Shown here piece by piece: positions 25,902-34,783 of a DNA stretch of 64,000 nucleotides. The notes below the pieces were generated by a model. The model was not told where the DNA came from and searched no databases. It saw only the letters and a program-made list of their open reading frames with translations. Location: positions 154,262 to 218,261 of the forward strand of contig CALSZZ010000002.1 in assembly GCA_943841885.1 (NCBI GenBank), given 5' to 3'. Source of the DNA: Candidatus Thalassarchaeaceae archaeon. Its GTDB lineage: Archaea > Thermoplasmatota > Poseidoniia > Poseidoniales > Thalassarchaeaceae. How positions within the stretch are numbered: position 1 is the first letter of the stretch; every line of letters begins with the position of its first letter. The position numbers and the translations under genes were made by a program.

Positions 25902-27029
25902 TCATTTACTATGCGTCTTCCCTGTCCCTCTATGTCCAATTATCCTTGATACCTCCCAAGGCATGTTTGATGCAGTAGTTTCCATCATTATACTATCTAT
26001 TTTTCTTTCCCATGACCATTTCTTCCTCCAAATATTCACAAAATCAGTTCTTTCTTTATCTGTTAATTCATGCCAAGGAGTTATCTCTTTTTTAAATTCT
26101 GAGATAATTGATTTATGATCAATTTTTGCAGTATTATCGAGTTCTTTTCTCTTATCTGGAGTTAGTGGTTGAGTGGCCGGTTTCGTCCAACGTGCATGAC
26201 CTGTATCGAGAGTTACTATATCGGGGGATAAATCATCAGTAATTCCAGTTAGCCCGGCATCCAGTAGTAATCTCTCATATTTTGATTCACAAGGCCAAAC
26301 ATACACTGGATAACCCTTTCTGTGTTTATTTAATCTTTCCAATCCCTTACCTTTCAATCCCACTGTTAGGCCTAAATTAATTTTACTTTCAATACCCTTC
26401 AGAAAGTGCATGGAGCAAGGTAACATTGGCGAACCTTCTTTTCTTTGTTTATTCATTATCCTAGGCAGGGAAGTGGATAAAAAAGAAGGTGTTGCAGTAA
26501 TCCTCTGAGTTGTCCATGTCCCCCATTGTCTAAGATAAGGGCGCAATCTACTAAATTTCAATTTACTTTTTACTTTTTTAGCAGCAGAAATTATCTTCGG
26601 CTCAAATGAATATACTATGGTCCCACTATCTCCCAAATCAACTTCTTCAAGTGTTTCTTCAAGATTTAGTATCATCTTCATCATATGTTCTTCTCTAGAT
26701 TTTCCTCCTATCCAACCTCCTGCTTTCCCACTAGATGGATGTGGTGGTTTCAATTCTATGCAAGAAAATGCACCTTCTTCAGACCACCGTCTGATAAAAT
26801 CGGAATTTTCTAATAAATCATCAAACGGTTCTACATAGCCTGGTAATTCATCCATGGACATTGCCTCAGGGTAGTCGCCAAATTCTGTTTTTGAGTCATG
26901 ATGTAGTACTAATTGTTCATCTTCAGTCAACCTTAGATCAAACTCTACACCATCACTAAGTTGAATGCCATATGTTATTGCACTTATCGTGTTCTCTCGT
27001 GGACGAACCCACTCTCCATATTCTCCCAT
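25902..27029 (-). CDS. Glycerophosphodiester phosphodiesterase-like protein with the catalytic HRG strand at the C-terminus (circular permutation)
   Basis: GDPD enzymes are TIM barrels that split glycerophosphodiesters; their first strand carries IIGHRG, followed shortly by PENT. Here the protein starts MGEYGEWVRPRENTISA and runs in normal order through VEFDLRLTEDEQLVLHHD (Glu, Asp and His ligands), CIELKPP, VYVWPCES and GITDDLSPD. After a linker of about 90 helical residues it ends EVSRIIGHRGTGKTHSK. The missing first strand and its catalytic His are thus at residues 363-368 of 375. An in-frame stop lies seven codons upstream of the ATG, and a TATA-like element is about 23 nt upstream, so the short N-terminus is not a start error. 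Natural substrate unknown. Confidence 0.75.
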   Translation of the reverse strand: MGEYGEWVRPRENTISAITYGIQLSDGVEFDLRLTEDEQLVLHHDSKTEFGDYPEAMSMDELPGYVEPFDDLLENSDFIRRWSEEGAFSCIELKPPHPSSGKAGGWIGGKSREEHMMKMILNLEETLEEVDLGDSGTIVYSFEPKIISAAKKVKSKLKFSRLRPYLRQWGTWTTQRITATPSFLSTSLPRIMNKQRKEGSPMLPCSMHFLKGIESKINLGLTVGLKGKGLERLNKHRKGYPVYVWPCESKYERLLLDAGLTGITDDLSPDIVTLDTGHARWTKPATQPLTPDKRKELDNTAKIDHKSIISEFKKEITPWHELTDKERTDFVNIWRKKWSWERKIDSIMMETTASNMPWEVSRIIGHRGTGKTHSK

Positions 27030-27046
27030 GCTCGATGCGAATTGTG

Positions 27047-27056
27047 TTTATACATA
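27047..27056 (-). promoter_or_regulatory. TATA-like element implying a leaderless GDPD transcript
   Basis: The minus strand reads TATGTATAAA centred about 23 nt before ATG 27029, close to the usual archaeal TATA-to-start distance. It supports a leaderless mRNA starting at this ATG and therefore the unusual N-terminus of the permuted GDPD. Confidence 0.5.
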
Positions 27057-27130
27057 ACTCTCATCATCAATTCCATTAATTCGCCCCAATGATAAAACCC
27101 TAGTACATCTCCGAAAGAACAGGTGTTGGC

Positions 27131-28957
27131 ATGTCAGAGATAGTAGAATTAGACCGAGAATCGAATCCACAGGCAGTTAGAGGTTACGCATATTATGATT
27201 GGGCTAAATCATCTTTTGAGACAAGCGTGACTGTTGCAGTACTTCCTTTATGGTTCGCTTATCTATTTTTGAAAGCCAATGGTTTGACGACTACTATAGG
27301 GTCAATTGACTTTACTAGTGATGCCATTTGGTCTTTTTCTGTTTCAGGGGCAGCACTCTTGGTCGCTCTTTTAAGTCCTTCATTTGGAGTAATTGCTGAT
27401 CGTAGAGCAATTAAGATGTGGTGGTTAAAGATATTGACATACGTAGGCGCTGGTGGAACTATTTTACTTGCAGCTGCACCATTACTCCCAATCAGCACTC
27501 AATGGATATGGCTAATGGTAATGTTCGTAATTGCCAATGTCGGATTGAATGGGGCCAGTGTATTTTACAACTCACTTTTACCTCATATGGGTACAGACGA
27601 TGAAATGGATTCAATTTCAAATAAAGCATTTGCATACGGCTACTTTGGTGGTGGAATACTATTAGCAATTCATTTGGCAATGACTTTAATTCTTGTTGAT
27701 TCAAATGGAGATATGTACTCATGGGTAATACCCTCAATATTGGCATCATCAGGAGTTTGGTGGTATGGTTTTGCATTATTGACTTTCAAATGGGTCCCCG
27801 AACCTCCTATAGAAAACGAAATGGAAGCATTATCTATTTCTGATTCTGCAAAATTAGCCTTTTCAGAAATTAGAAAAACTTTGAGTGAAATTCCAAAGTT
27901 TAAAACTTTATTTATTTATATGCTTGCATATTTTTTCTTTATCGATGGAATAAATACTGTTACTGCTTTAGGTGGGATATACGGGCCAGTAGTTCTTGGA
28001 ATAACAACTACCTTTTTGATGGTAGCTATTTTGATGGTTCAAATCGTTGCAGCTCCATCTGCATTAGGTTTCACCAAACTTGCAGAAAGAATAGGGACGA
28101 AACAAGCACTAACGGTTTCCCTTGTCGGTTGGATAGTACTTTGTTTTGCAGCACTATCATTCGCCCCTCTTGAATTGGATAACCATAACGAGCATGACAT
28201 AATGTATGAGTGGGATGAATCTTCAAATCAATATAGAGTTAGTGTATCTAGTTCCGCACCTAGTCTGGCTCAAAAAATAGATTTTTCCGATTCTGAATTC
28301 GATGAACAAGAATGGGTTAAAAATCTGAAATCTTATCTTCCTATAATTCAAGACAAATTTGTGGTTGATTATGAATTATATGATTGGCAATGGGAGGGGG
28401 ATGATGATGAGATATATCTTAAGCCAGTTCCGGGTACATATGACGAAATTGTTAATACTGTTTTACCTACTTTTGAAAACACAAGATTCAGCGTTAGCAT
28501 ACAAAATGAAAATGGAGATGCATTCACTTCTAATGTAGGAATAGATCATCCTACCAATCTTGGTGATGGAGCCTTGGATTTTATCCCAGAAACTGCACGA
28601 ACATATGTCTGGGCTCCTCTAGGACTTAGTGTTGGCATTCAATTCATTATCCTTGGCGCATCAATGGGTTCGGTATTAGGTGGCTCTCAGGGGCTTGCAA
28701 GGAGTCTTTTCGGTCAGATGGTTCCCGAGACAAGGAGTGCAGAATTTTTTGGTTTCTTTGGTTTCTTTGGAAAGGTTGCGGCTCTACTAGGGCCACTCAT
28801 TTATGGAATTATGACAGTCCTATTTGATAGCCGAGTAGGAATTCTAAGCATAGCAATACTTATTTTAGCAGGTACAATAATATTGAGAAGTGTAGATGTT
28901 GAACAAGGTAGATTAGATGCACAAGCAGAAGATGCTCGTAATCGAGGGTTGAATTGA
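27131..28957 (+). CDS. MFS transporter, UMF1/Atg22-like, with large soluble insertion
   Basis: The opening NPQAVRGYAYYDWAKSSFETSV is the hallmark of the UMF1 family related to the yeast vacuolar amino-acid effluxer Atg22. About 12 membrane segments are visible, ending FGFFGFFGKVAALLGPLIYGIMTVLFD. Between residues 345 and 490 an acidic, non-membrane stretch of roughly 140 residues interrupts the fold (LELDNHNEHDIMYEWDESS... to ...GDGALDFIPETART). This insertion is unusual for the family and probably extracytoplasmic or a sensor domain. GGTG lies 6 nt before ATG 27131. Substrate unknown; amino-acid export is the family guess. Confidence 0.8.
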   Translation: MSEIVELDRESNPQAVRGYAYYDWAKSSFETSVTVAVLPLWFAYLFLKANGLTTTIGSIDFTSDAIWSFSVSGAALLVALLSPSFGVIADRRAIKMWWLKILTYVGAGGTILLAAAPLLPISTQWIWLMVMFVIANVGLNGASVFYNSLLPHMGTDDEMDSISNKAFAYGYFGGGILLAIHLAMTLILVDSNGDMYSWVIPSILASSGVWWYGFALLTFKWVPEPPIENEMEALSISDSAKLAFSEIRKTLSEIPKFKTLFIYMLAYFFFIDGINTVTALGGIYGPVVLGITTTFLMVAILMVQIVAAPSALGFTKLAERIGTKQALTVSLVGWIVLCFAALSFAPLELDNHNEHDIMYEWDESSNQYRVSVSSSAPSLAQKIDFSDSEFDEQEWVKNLKSYLPIIQDKFVVDYELYDWQWEGDDDEIYLKPVPGTYDEIVNTVLPTFENTRFSVSIQNENGDAFTSNVGIDHPTNLGDGALDFIPETARTYVWAPLGLSVGIQFIILGASMGSVLGGSQGLARSLFGQMVPETRSAEFFGFFGFFGKVAALLGPLIYGIMTVLFDSRVGILSIAILILAGTIILRSVDVEQGRLDAQAEDARNRGLN

Positions 28958-28962
28958 ATTAA

Positions 28963-29727
28963 TTATTTTGTGAATATTATTTTATCAACAACCAAAGATA
29001 CCTCAAGTAAAATCAACATCGGACCACCTACTAGGAATAATGATAATGGATCAGGAGGAGAAATCAATGCTCCAAAAGAAAGAGCAAAAAACCATAAAAA
29101 TCTTCTATTTTCTAATATAGATTCTTTTTTAATTACATCTCCTCTGATTAATAATATAGTTACCAATGGTATTTGAAATCCTACTATTGAAGAAAAATAC
29201 AATCCAGTGATAAAACCAATCCATGATTTCAAACGCCAAGTTGAAGATAGTCCAGAATCTATAGCATCTTGAGATAAGTAGTCAAGCAGAATCGGAATTA
29301 ATATCTCATGTGAATATATAATTCCTAATAATCCTAGTATCAATGAAGTTAGTATAGCTAAAACTATATTTCCAATTTTCCTTTCAGAAAACTTAGCATT
29401 TTTCTTTCTTGTCATTTTAATAATTTTATGACTATTCCAGGAAACATCGGATATAAATATTAATATTAGTAATAGGAATCCTATTTGTGCACCCATTTGG
29501 AGTTGTAATAATACCACTTCCATGGGCTGTAAAATAATAATTTGAACGTTGTTCGGTTTATATCCTTCGGAATTAAGAAACCATTCTATTATTTCTTCAC
29601 TTATGGGATAACCCAGTAAAAAACCAATACTAAAAACAGAAACAAAAACGTAAGCCCTATTTTGCAAATATTGCATAAAAGCCCTTATCTCTGCTCTAGG
29701 AATTAAATCCTTTAATTTATCTTCCAT
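28963..29727 (-). CDS. tatC: Sec-independent (twin-arginine) translocase subunit TatC
   Basis: A multi-spanning core receptor for folded proteins with twin-arginine signals. It is 254 residues with six hydrophobic segments. The N-terminal cytosolic segment EIRAFMQYLQNRAYVFV, the loop VQIIILQPMEVVLLQLQMGAQIGF and the late motif ALISPPDPLSLFLVGGPMLILLEVSLV are TatC-like. TatA/B is not in the window. It converges with the UMF1 gene (5-bp gap) and lies 27 bp downstream of the DRG GTPase gene on the same strand. Confidence 0.85.
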   Translation of the reverse strand: MEDKLKDLIPRAEIRAFMQYLQNRAYVFVSVFSIGFLLGYPISEEIIEWFLNSEGYKPNNVQIIILQPMEVVLLQLQMGAQIGFLLLILIFISDVSWNSHKIIKMTRKKNAKFSERKIGNIVLAILTSLILGLLGIIYSHEILIPILLDYLSQDAIDSGLSSTWRLKSWIGFITGLYFSSIVGFQIPLVTILLIRGDVIKKESILENRRFLWFFALSFGALISPPDPLSLFLVGGPMLILLEVSLVVDKIIFTK

Positions 29728-29754
29728 AGTTTCTATTCACGCCCTTATCTCTCT

Positions 29755-30870
29755 CTATTTGCGTGTTATTATTGATAATAAGTCTCCATCCTTCAAAGTA
29801 TGTTCCAAACCAACACGTTGCCAATCAAATTTCGCACTCGGACCTCTGACTCTAGCATATCTAAATTTTCTAACAAAATCTCTGTGTAATTTTATGCAAA
29901 CATCTCTTACTGTCGATGTATCTTTGACAATTAATGGTTCAATCATGTCGGCTTCTTGACCTTGAGGCTTCAGATAAATTGACATAAAATGCAAATTATT
30001 ATAGATAAAATCTTTCATACTCTCGATTCCAAAACCAGTTTTCGCAGAAACTTCTAGCACGGGCCATCCCTTTGGCAAACTATCTCTTGCTTTCTCTAAA
30101 TCCATTTCATTAGCCAAATCAACCTTATTTAGAACCACTACGGCCTTGCTATATATCCTATTTCCTGCTAATGTATCGACTATATTGTCATCGGTAACAT
30201 TCGTTCTAAGAGTTACTGTAGCCGAGACAATTCCGAAACTTCTTACTATATCTTGTATTTCTACATCTGTAAGATTTGTTTGTTTGACAGTGGATCTTAC
30301 TACTATTCCTCCTCTATTTGTTCTTGTAATAAAGACTTGTGGAATAGGTTGATTCAATCTCAAACCACCTCTCCACAATTCATAATCAAGAATGTTGAAG
30401 TGAGATTTCTGAAATGGATCTACAACATAGAGGACCATATCTGAACCTCTAATTACATTCAATATTTCTCGACCCCTACCTTTCCCTTCAGAGGCGCCTT
30501 TGATTAGTCCTGGAAGATCTAAGATCTGTATTTTAGCTCCTTTATGCTCCATTAATCCAGGAATACATGTTAAAGTTGTGAATGCAAAATTACCAATATC
30601 CGATTCAACTTCAGTAAGTTGTGAGATAAGACTAGATTTTCCTACGCTAGGAAAGCCTACTAAAGCCACAGATGCATCTCCAGATTTTTTAACTTCAAAA
30701 CCGGGTCCTCCTCCACTAGCTTTTGCATGTGCTTGAGCCTTCTCTTTCCTTTCTCTCAAAGCAGCTATTTTAGCCTTTAATTTCCCTAGATGTCCTTGGG
30801 TTGCTTTATTTGATTTTGTTTTGGTAATTTCATCTTCCAATGACTTGATTTGTTCTTCAATGGTTGCCAT
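29755..30870 (-). CDS. DRG-family GTPase (developmentally regulated GTP-binding protein)
   Basis: A ribosome-associated GTPase of the Obg/HflX superfamily conserved in archaea and eukaryotes. Residues 1-60 form a Lys-rich coiled region (MATIEEQIKSLEDEITKTKSN). G1 is GFPSVGKSS (about 72), G3 is DLPGLI, and G4 is NKVD (about 246). GNFAFTTLTCIPG is switch I. The C-terminal TGS domain ends LKDGDLLSIITRK. Length 371 equals the family norm. It probably promotes translation under stalling or stress. Confidence 0.93.
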   Translation of the reverse strand: MATIEEQIKSLEDEITKTKSNKATQGHLGKLKAKIAALRERKEKAQAHAKASGGGPGFEVKKSGDASVALVGFPSVGKSSLISQLTEVESDIGNFAFTTLTCIPGLMEHKGAKIQILDLPGLIKGASEGKGRGREILNVIRGSDMVLYVVDPFQKSHFNILDYELWRGGLRLNQPIPQVFITRTNRGGIVVRSTVKQTNLTDVEIQDIVRSFGIVSATVTLRTNVTDDNIVDTLAGNRIYSKAVVVLNKVDLANEMDLEKARDSLPKGWPVLEVSAKTGFGIESMKDFIYNNLHFMSIYLKPQGQEADMIEPLIVKDTSTVRDVCIKLHRDFVRKFRYARVRGPSAKFDWQRVGLEHTLKDGDLLSIITRK

Positions 30871-30956
30871 TGTTTTCCCCTCTCTGTCACTAGTTTTATC
30901 CAGTTTCTTTCAGTTTACATGCTTATCGCTAGGACACAGGTTATTGAATCCGGTGG

Positions 30957-30968
30957 CCAATTATATAA
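30957..30968 (+). promoter_or_regulatory. TATA-like element upstream of the nadM operon
   Basis: CCAATTATATAA lies about 55 nt before ATG 31019 in the 148-bp divergent gap to the DRG gene. That would put transcription start near 30990. The rest of the gap shows nothing else distinctive. Confidence 0.4.
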
Positions 30969-31018
30969 CTTCCACACTGAGTAAGGCTTATTCTACTTAC
31001 GCGAAGAGGCACATATAG

Positions 31019-31684
31019 ATGGCAGATGTTATACTCTATCTCGTTAATCGAAAATCATTTTCTTCGATAATAGATTTTACAGTATCGGAGATAATAGATC
31101 AAATAGAAAATAAACAATTCAGTATAAAAAGGCCAGAAATGATTTATGATTTTTACCGAGATTTCGATGTAGATATTGAGGGAGAAATTTTAGATTTATT
31201 TGATAAAAATGAATCTAACTTGGAAATCAATAGTAAAATCTCTAGTATCAATTCTGATTCAAAAAATGATTTAATTTTATTACTTGCTAAATGGTCATCA
31301 GTCGCCCAATGGAGTTGTTGGGAGGCACGATTATTCCTTTATATGGAGCCATATTTAGAAAAAGATATTAAAAATGTAGATGAATTTTTAGAGCCTGAGT
31401 TATGGCATAAATTTTACCATCAAATATCATTATTTGATCAACGTTCCTTTACTGAGTCTGTAGTATTAGATTGGATGAATCGTAGAGAAAAACTAGGCGA
31501 ATCAATGGAGCCCTCGGAAGATCCAAAAATTTTACCAACTATGAATTCCCACAATGAATTAAGTAAATTATTATTTAATTTTATTAAAAAATCGTCACAT
31601 CCCGATTTAGAATTAATGGTAGGGCGAGATTACTTGGATCCAGAATCCTGGCATCTTGGGAGAAATAAGATTAGTAATTATTGA
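31019..31684 (+). CDS. Conserved-looking protein of unknown function upstream of nadM
   Basis: A 221-residue acidic soluble protein that I do not recognise. It is predicted to be mostly helical, with a Trp-containing centre (LLAKWSSVAQWSCWEARLFLYMEPYLEKD) and a C-terminus ending DPESWHLGRNKISNY. There is no signal peptide, transmembrane segment or metal motif. The next gene starts 9 bp later, and its SD overlaps this gene's stop, so the two are co-translated. That suggests, without proof, a link to NAD metabolism. The ATG follows a TATA-like element at a suitable distance. Confidence 0.6.
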   Translation: MADVILYLVNRKSFSSIIDFTVSEIIDQIENKQFSIKRPEMIYDFYRDFDVDIEGEILDLFDKNESNLEINSKISSINSDSKNDLILLLAKWSSVAQWSCWEARLFLYMEPYLEKDIKNVDEFLEPELWHKFYHQISLFDQRSFTESVVLDWMNRREKLGESMEPSEDPKILPTMNSHNELSKLLFNFIKKSSHPDLELMVGRDYLDPESWHLGRNKISNY

Positions 31685-31693
31685 GGTAATGAT

Positions 31694-32311
31694 ATGACAG
31701 AACTCCCCTTATTACCTCCTCCATCAGAAAATATGATGTCACCGGGAGTGGTCGTGTTAGGGCGATTCCAACCTCTTCATTTAGGACATATTTCATTAAT
31801 CAAAGCAGCTGAAGAATGGCGCATAGAAAAATCCCCTAATTCGCCACTTATATTGTGTATAGGATCTTCAAACAGGCCTGAATCTATGGATAATCCCTGG
31901 TCATACAAAGAAAGAGAAGCGATGATAGATGTATGGCTTAAAAGTCAAGAAGGTTATAATAATGTAGAAATAGTTAGCATCCCAGACATTCAAAATCCTC
32001 CTAAGTGGGTTTCACATGCAGAAAATTACCATGGTAAAAGTGGCTTCTTTTTTACCAGTGATATATCTTCTGCCGATCTTTATGATGATGCAGGATGGAA
32101 CACAATATTGCATCCTTTAGAACAGAGAAATAAATTCGAAGGTTGGAGGGTAAGGGCAACGGCACTAATGCTATCTACAATAAATGATGATATAGCAGTA
32201 AGGGCAGTTCTTTCCGTTTCAGTTCCAGAATCTGTAATTAATTATCTTATTGAAATAGATGGATTAAGAAGGTTGGCATTCTTAGTTGAGGGGGGAGAGC
32301 CTGTAGGATAA
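31694..32311 (+). CDS. nadM: Nicotinamide-nucleotide adenylyltransferase, archaeal type
   Basis: Joins NMN and ATP to form NAD. The nucleotidyltransferase signature is LGRFQPLHLGHISLI (HxGH at about 34-37), with IGSSNRPESMDNPWSYKEREAMI matching the archaeal NadM pattern GSAQ...NPFTAGER. The usual C-terminal ISGT/ISST-R motif is poorly conserved (WRVRATALML), so another nucleotidyl transfer is not fully excluded. GAGGT lies 6 nt before ATG 31694 and overlaps the upstream stop. Confidence 0.8.
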   Translation: MTELPLLPPPSENMMSPGVVVLGRFQPLHLGHISLIKAAEEWRIEKSPNSPLILCIGSSNRPESMDNPWSYKEREAMIDVWLKSQEGYNNVEIVSIPDIQNPPKWVSHAENYHGKSGFFFTSDISSADLYDDAGWNTILHPLEQRNKFEGWRVRATALMLSTINDDIAVRAVLSVSVPESVINYLIEIDGLRRLAFLVEGGEPVG

Positions 32312-32319
32312 TTTTTATT

Positions 32320-33300
32320 CTACCAAATAATTGCATTAGCACCCCATGCCAAGCCTCCACCAAATCCTACTGTAATGACTAAATCTCCTTGTTTTATCAT
32401 CCCTTTTTTTACAGATTCTGCCAGAGCTATCGGGACACTCGCTGCTGCTGTATTTCCATATTTATCTAAATTTGTAAATACTTTATCCATCGATAATCCA
32501 AGATTTAACATCCCAGCTTCAATTATATTATAATTAGCCTGATGTGGAATTATCATATCAATATCATCTATCTCCATCTTAATTTTCATTAATACTTTCT
32601 TTACTGCCTGTGGAAAAGCATTAATAGCAAAATTCCATACTTCTCTGCCATCCATATGAAAATACTGCTGACCTTCAATAAACCTATCAGATGAAATGGG
32701 ATTTTTTACTCCTCCGGCTGGTATCTGTATCACTTCTGCGCCAGAACCATCAGACTGCAACCAACTGCCGATGATGCCTTTTCCATCTTCGACTTTTTGT
32801 AATATTGCTGCACCTGCTCCATCTCCAAATAAAACACATGTAGCCCTATCATCCCAATTAACAATTCTACTGTAGACTTCTGATCCTATCACCAATACAT
32901 TCTCATATTCAGGGGTAATAACAAATTTTGCCCCTATCTCTAGGGCATGAATCCATCCTGAACAAACTGCATTAATATCGAATGCAGCAGCCTTTTTACA
33001 GCCAAGTTTATTCTGAATAATACTGGCAGTTGATGATAAAGGGACATCCGGACTACTGGTTGCAAGTATGATTAAATCTATATCGCCAGACTCTATGCCC
33101 GCATCTTTCATAGCTTCAACAGAGGCCATTACTGCTAAATCACTTGTACAAATTCCCTCATCGGCAATTCTTCTTTCCTTTATTCCTGTTTTAGTACTAA
33201 TCCATTCATCACTGGTATCTACTATTGTTGACCAATCATCATTTGTCATTATTTTCGGAGGAACATAAAATCCTAGGCCCATAATTCCTGCTGATACCAT
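32320..33300 (-). CDS. fabH: 3-oxoacyl-ACP synthase III (FabH-like KAS III)
   Basis: A thiolase-fold condensing enzyme that in bacteria starts fatty-acid synthesis from acyl-CoA and malonyl-ACP. The Cys-His-Asn triad is visible: INAVCSGWIHA (Cys near 112), PHQANYNII and KYGNTAAASVP. RIADEGICTSDLA and GFGGGLAWGANAIIW are typical. At 326 residues it is full length. No other fatty-acid synthase gene or ACP is in the window. Archaea lack the standard pathway, so it may make a beta-keto acyl starter for another product or have come by transfer. ATG 33300 or 33309 could be used; AAAGG lies upstream. It is 46 bp after the aldehyde dehydrogenase. Confidence 0.88.
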   Translation of the reverse strand: MVSAGIMGLGFYVPPKIMTNDDWSTIVDTSDEWISTKTGIKERRIADEGICTSDLAVMASVEAMKDAGIESGDIDLIILATSSPDVPLSSTASIIQNKLGCKKAAAFDINAVCSGWIHALEIGAKFVITPEYENVLVIGSEVYSRIVNWDDRATCVLFGDGAGAAILQKVEDGKGIIGSWLQSDGSGAEVIQIPAGGVKNPISSDRFIEGQQYFHMDGREVWNFAINAFPQAVKKVLMKIKMEIDDIDMIIPHQANYNIIEAGMLNLGLSMDKVFTNLDKYGNTAAASVPIALAESVKKGMIKQGDLVITVGFGGGLAWGANAIIW

Positions 33301-33346
33301 ATTTATCATCCTTTTACAGTGACATTAGTCTTTCACGTTTACTCCA

Positions 33347-34783
33347 TTATTCGTGTCTGACGCACACATTCATTACCTCTGAGAAGAAACTCAAACTCCA
33401 TCTGCCTCCCTCTCTGCCGATACCGCTGTCTTTTACTCCTCCAAAAGGAACTCTCAAATCCCTGTGTAACCAAGTGTTAATCCAAACCATTCCAGTTTCA
33501 ATTGACTCAGCTACTCTTCTTCCTTTTTCTATATCCTCTGTCCAAATACTTCCAGCTAGGCCATATCTAGTATTATTGACCATTTTTATCAATTCATCTT
33601 CCTTTCTGAATCTATGCAAAGTCACCATCGGTCCAAATATTTCTTCTTTTGAACATCTCGATTCATGGCTCAAACCTTCAACTATTATAGGCGAAATCCA
33701 ATTTCCTTTCTCAAGACCTTTCGGTAAACAAGGCACTCCTCCAGTAAGTAAGACTCCTCCTTCTTCAATAGCCAAATTTGAGTAATACTCTATTTTTCTA
33801 AGATGTTCTCTAGAAATCAATGCACCTAAATCAGTATCCTCATCGAGTGGATTTCCTATTTTCATATTTTCAACAGCATCTATTAGACTTTTCTTGAAAT
33901 CATCATATATTTCTTCTTCAATAAATATTCGTGACCCACACAAACAAATCTGCCCCTGATTTAGAAATCCAGATCTAACTACTCCTTTTACAGTTTTATC
34001 AAATTCACAATCTGCAAATATTACACTTGCATTCTTACCTCCTAACTCAAGGCTGAGTTTTTTGAAAGAAGCAGCAGCGGATGAAGCAACTTTTGATCCA
34101 GTCACTGTACCTCCTGTGAATGAAACAAAATCAATATCTGGATTTTCAACTAAATGACTACCAGTTTCTATTCCATTCCCATGGACTAAATTAATAACTC
34201 CTGGAGGTAAATCAATTTCATTTATTGCACGCATGAGTAAATCTGCAGTCATCGGTGTAAGTTCACTTGGCTTACAAACTACAGTATTCCCCATTCCAAT
34301 AGCGGGAGCAATCTTCCAGGATAATAAGTAAAGTGGTAAATTCCATGGAGTTATTAATGCACCCACTCCAATGGATTTTTGAATTACAAAATTAGTTGCA
34401 TCTTCCATTTCGAATTCTTCAATCTCTAAATCTCTAATCATTTCTGAGAAAAATCTAAAATTAGCTATAGATCTATTGGCATCAACACTTCTTGCTAATG
34501 AGATTGGTTTGCCTGTGTCAATACTTTCTATTTTGGCAATTTCTTCGAACATTTCTTCTAATTTATCTGCTATCTTGCTCAACCACAATGATCTTTCTCC
34601 ATGACTAAGTTTACTCCAGCTGGGATAAGCAATCCTTGCTGAATTTATAGCGGCATGGACATCTTTGGAATTTGAAACAGGAACTTTACATATTTCATCT
34701 CCTGTTGCAGGATTAAGATTAGTAATCCAATTATTACTCGTCTGTTGGCGAAAATTTCCACCAATATAATTTTTTAAATTCAT
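33347..34783 (-). CDS. NAD(P)-dependent aldehyde dehydrogenase
   Basis: Oxidises an aldehyde to its acid. It is 478 residues with the general base in LSLELGGKNASVIF, the catalytic Cys in GFLNQGQICLCGSRIF, the NAD-binding FTGGTVTGSKV and the C-terminal WINTWLHRDLRVPFGGVKDSGIGREGG. The RDLRVPFGGVK tail resembles hydroxymuconic- and aminomuconic-semialdehyde dehydrogenases of ring-cleavage pathways, by pattern only. Its ATG directly follows the asparaginase-like stop (TAAATG). It is the last gene of the five-gene operon 33347-38760. Confidence 0.88.
   Translation of the reverse strand: MNLKNYIGGNFRQQTSNNWITNLNPATGDEICKVPVSNSKDVHAAINSARIAYPSWSKLSHGERSLWLSKIADKLEEMFEEIAKIESIDTGKPISLARSVDANRSIANFRFFSEMIRDLEIEEFEMEDATNFVIQKSIGVGALITPWNLPLYLLSWKIAPAIGMGNTVVCKPSELTPMTADLLMRAINEIDLPPGVINLVHGNGIETGSHLVENPDIDFVSFTGGTVTGSKVASSAAASFKKLSLELGGKNASVIFADCEFDKTVKGVVRSGFLNQGQICLCGSRIFIEEEIYDDFKKSLIDAVENMKIGNPLDEDTDLGALISREHLRKIEYYSNLAIEEGGVLLTGGVPCLPKGLEKGNWISPIIVEGLSHESRCSKEEIFGPMVTLHRFRKEDELIKMVNNTRYGLAGSIWTEDIEKGRRVAESIETGMVWINTWLHRDLRVPFGGVKDSGIGREGGRWSLSFFSEVMNVCVRHE

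Noticed and set aside
25902-27029. The C-terminal GHRG of the GDPD gene as the start of a second tandem GDPD.
   Set aside because: It is followed after seven residues by a stop and then by the convergent citrate synthase gene; no second copy follows.
30871-31018. Possible small RNA or tRNA gene in the 148-bp gap upstream of the nadM operon.
   Set aside because: No cloverleaf, tRNA-like T-loop (GTTC) or conserved RNA fold was recognised; a TATA-like element explains part of the gap.
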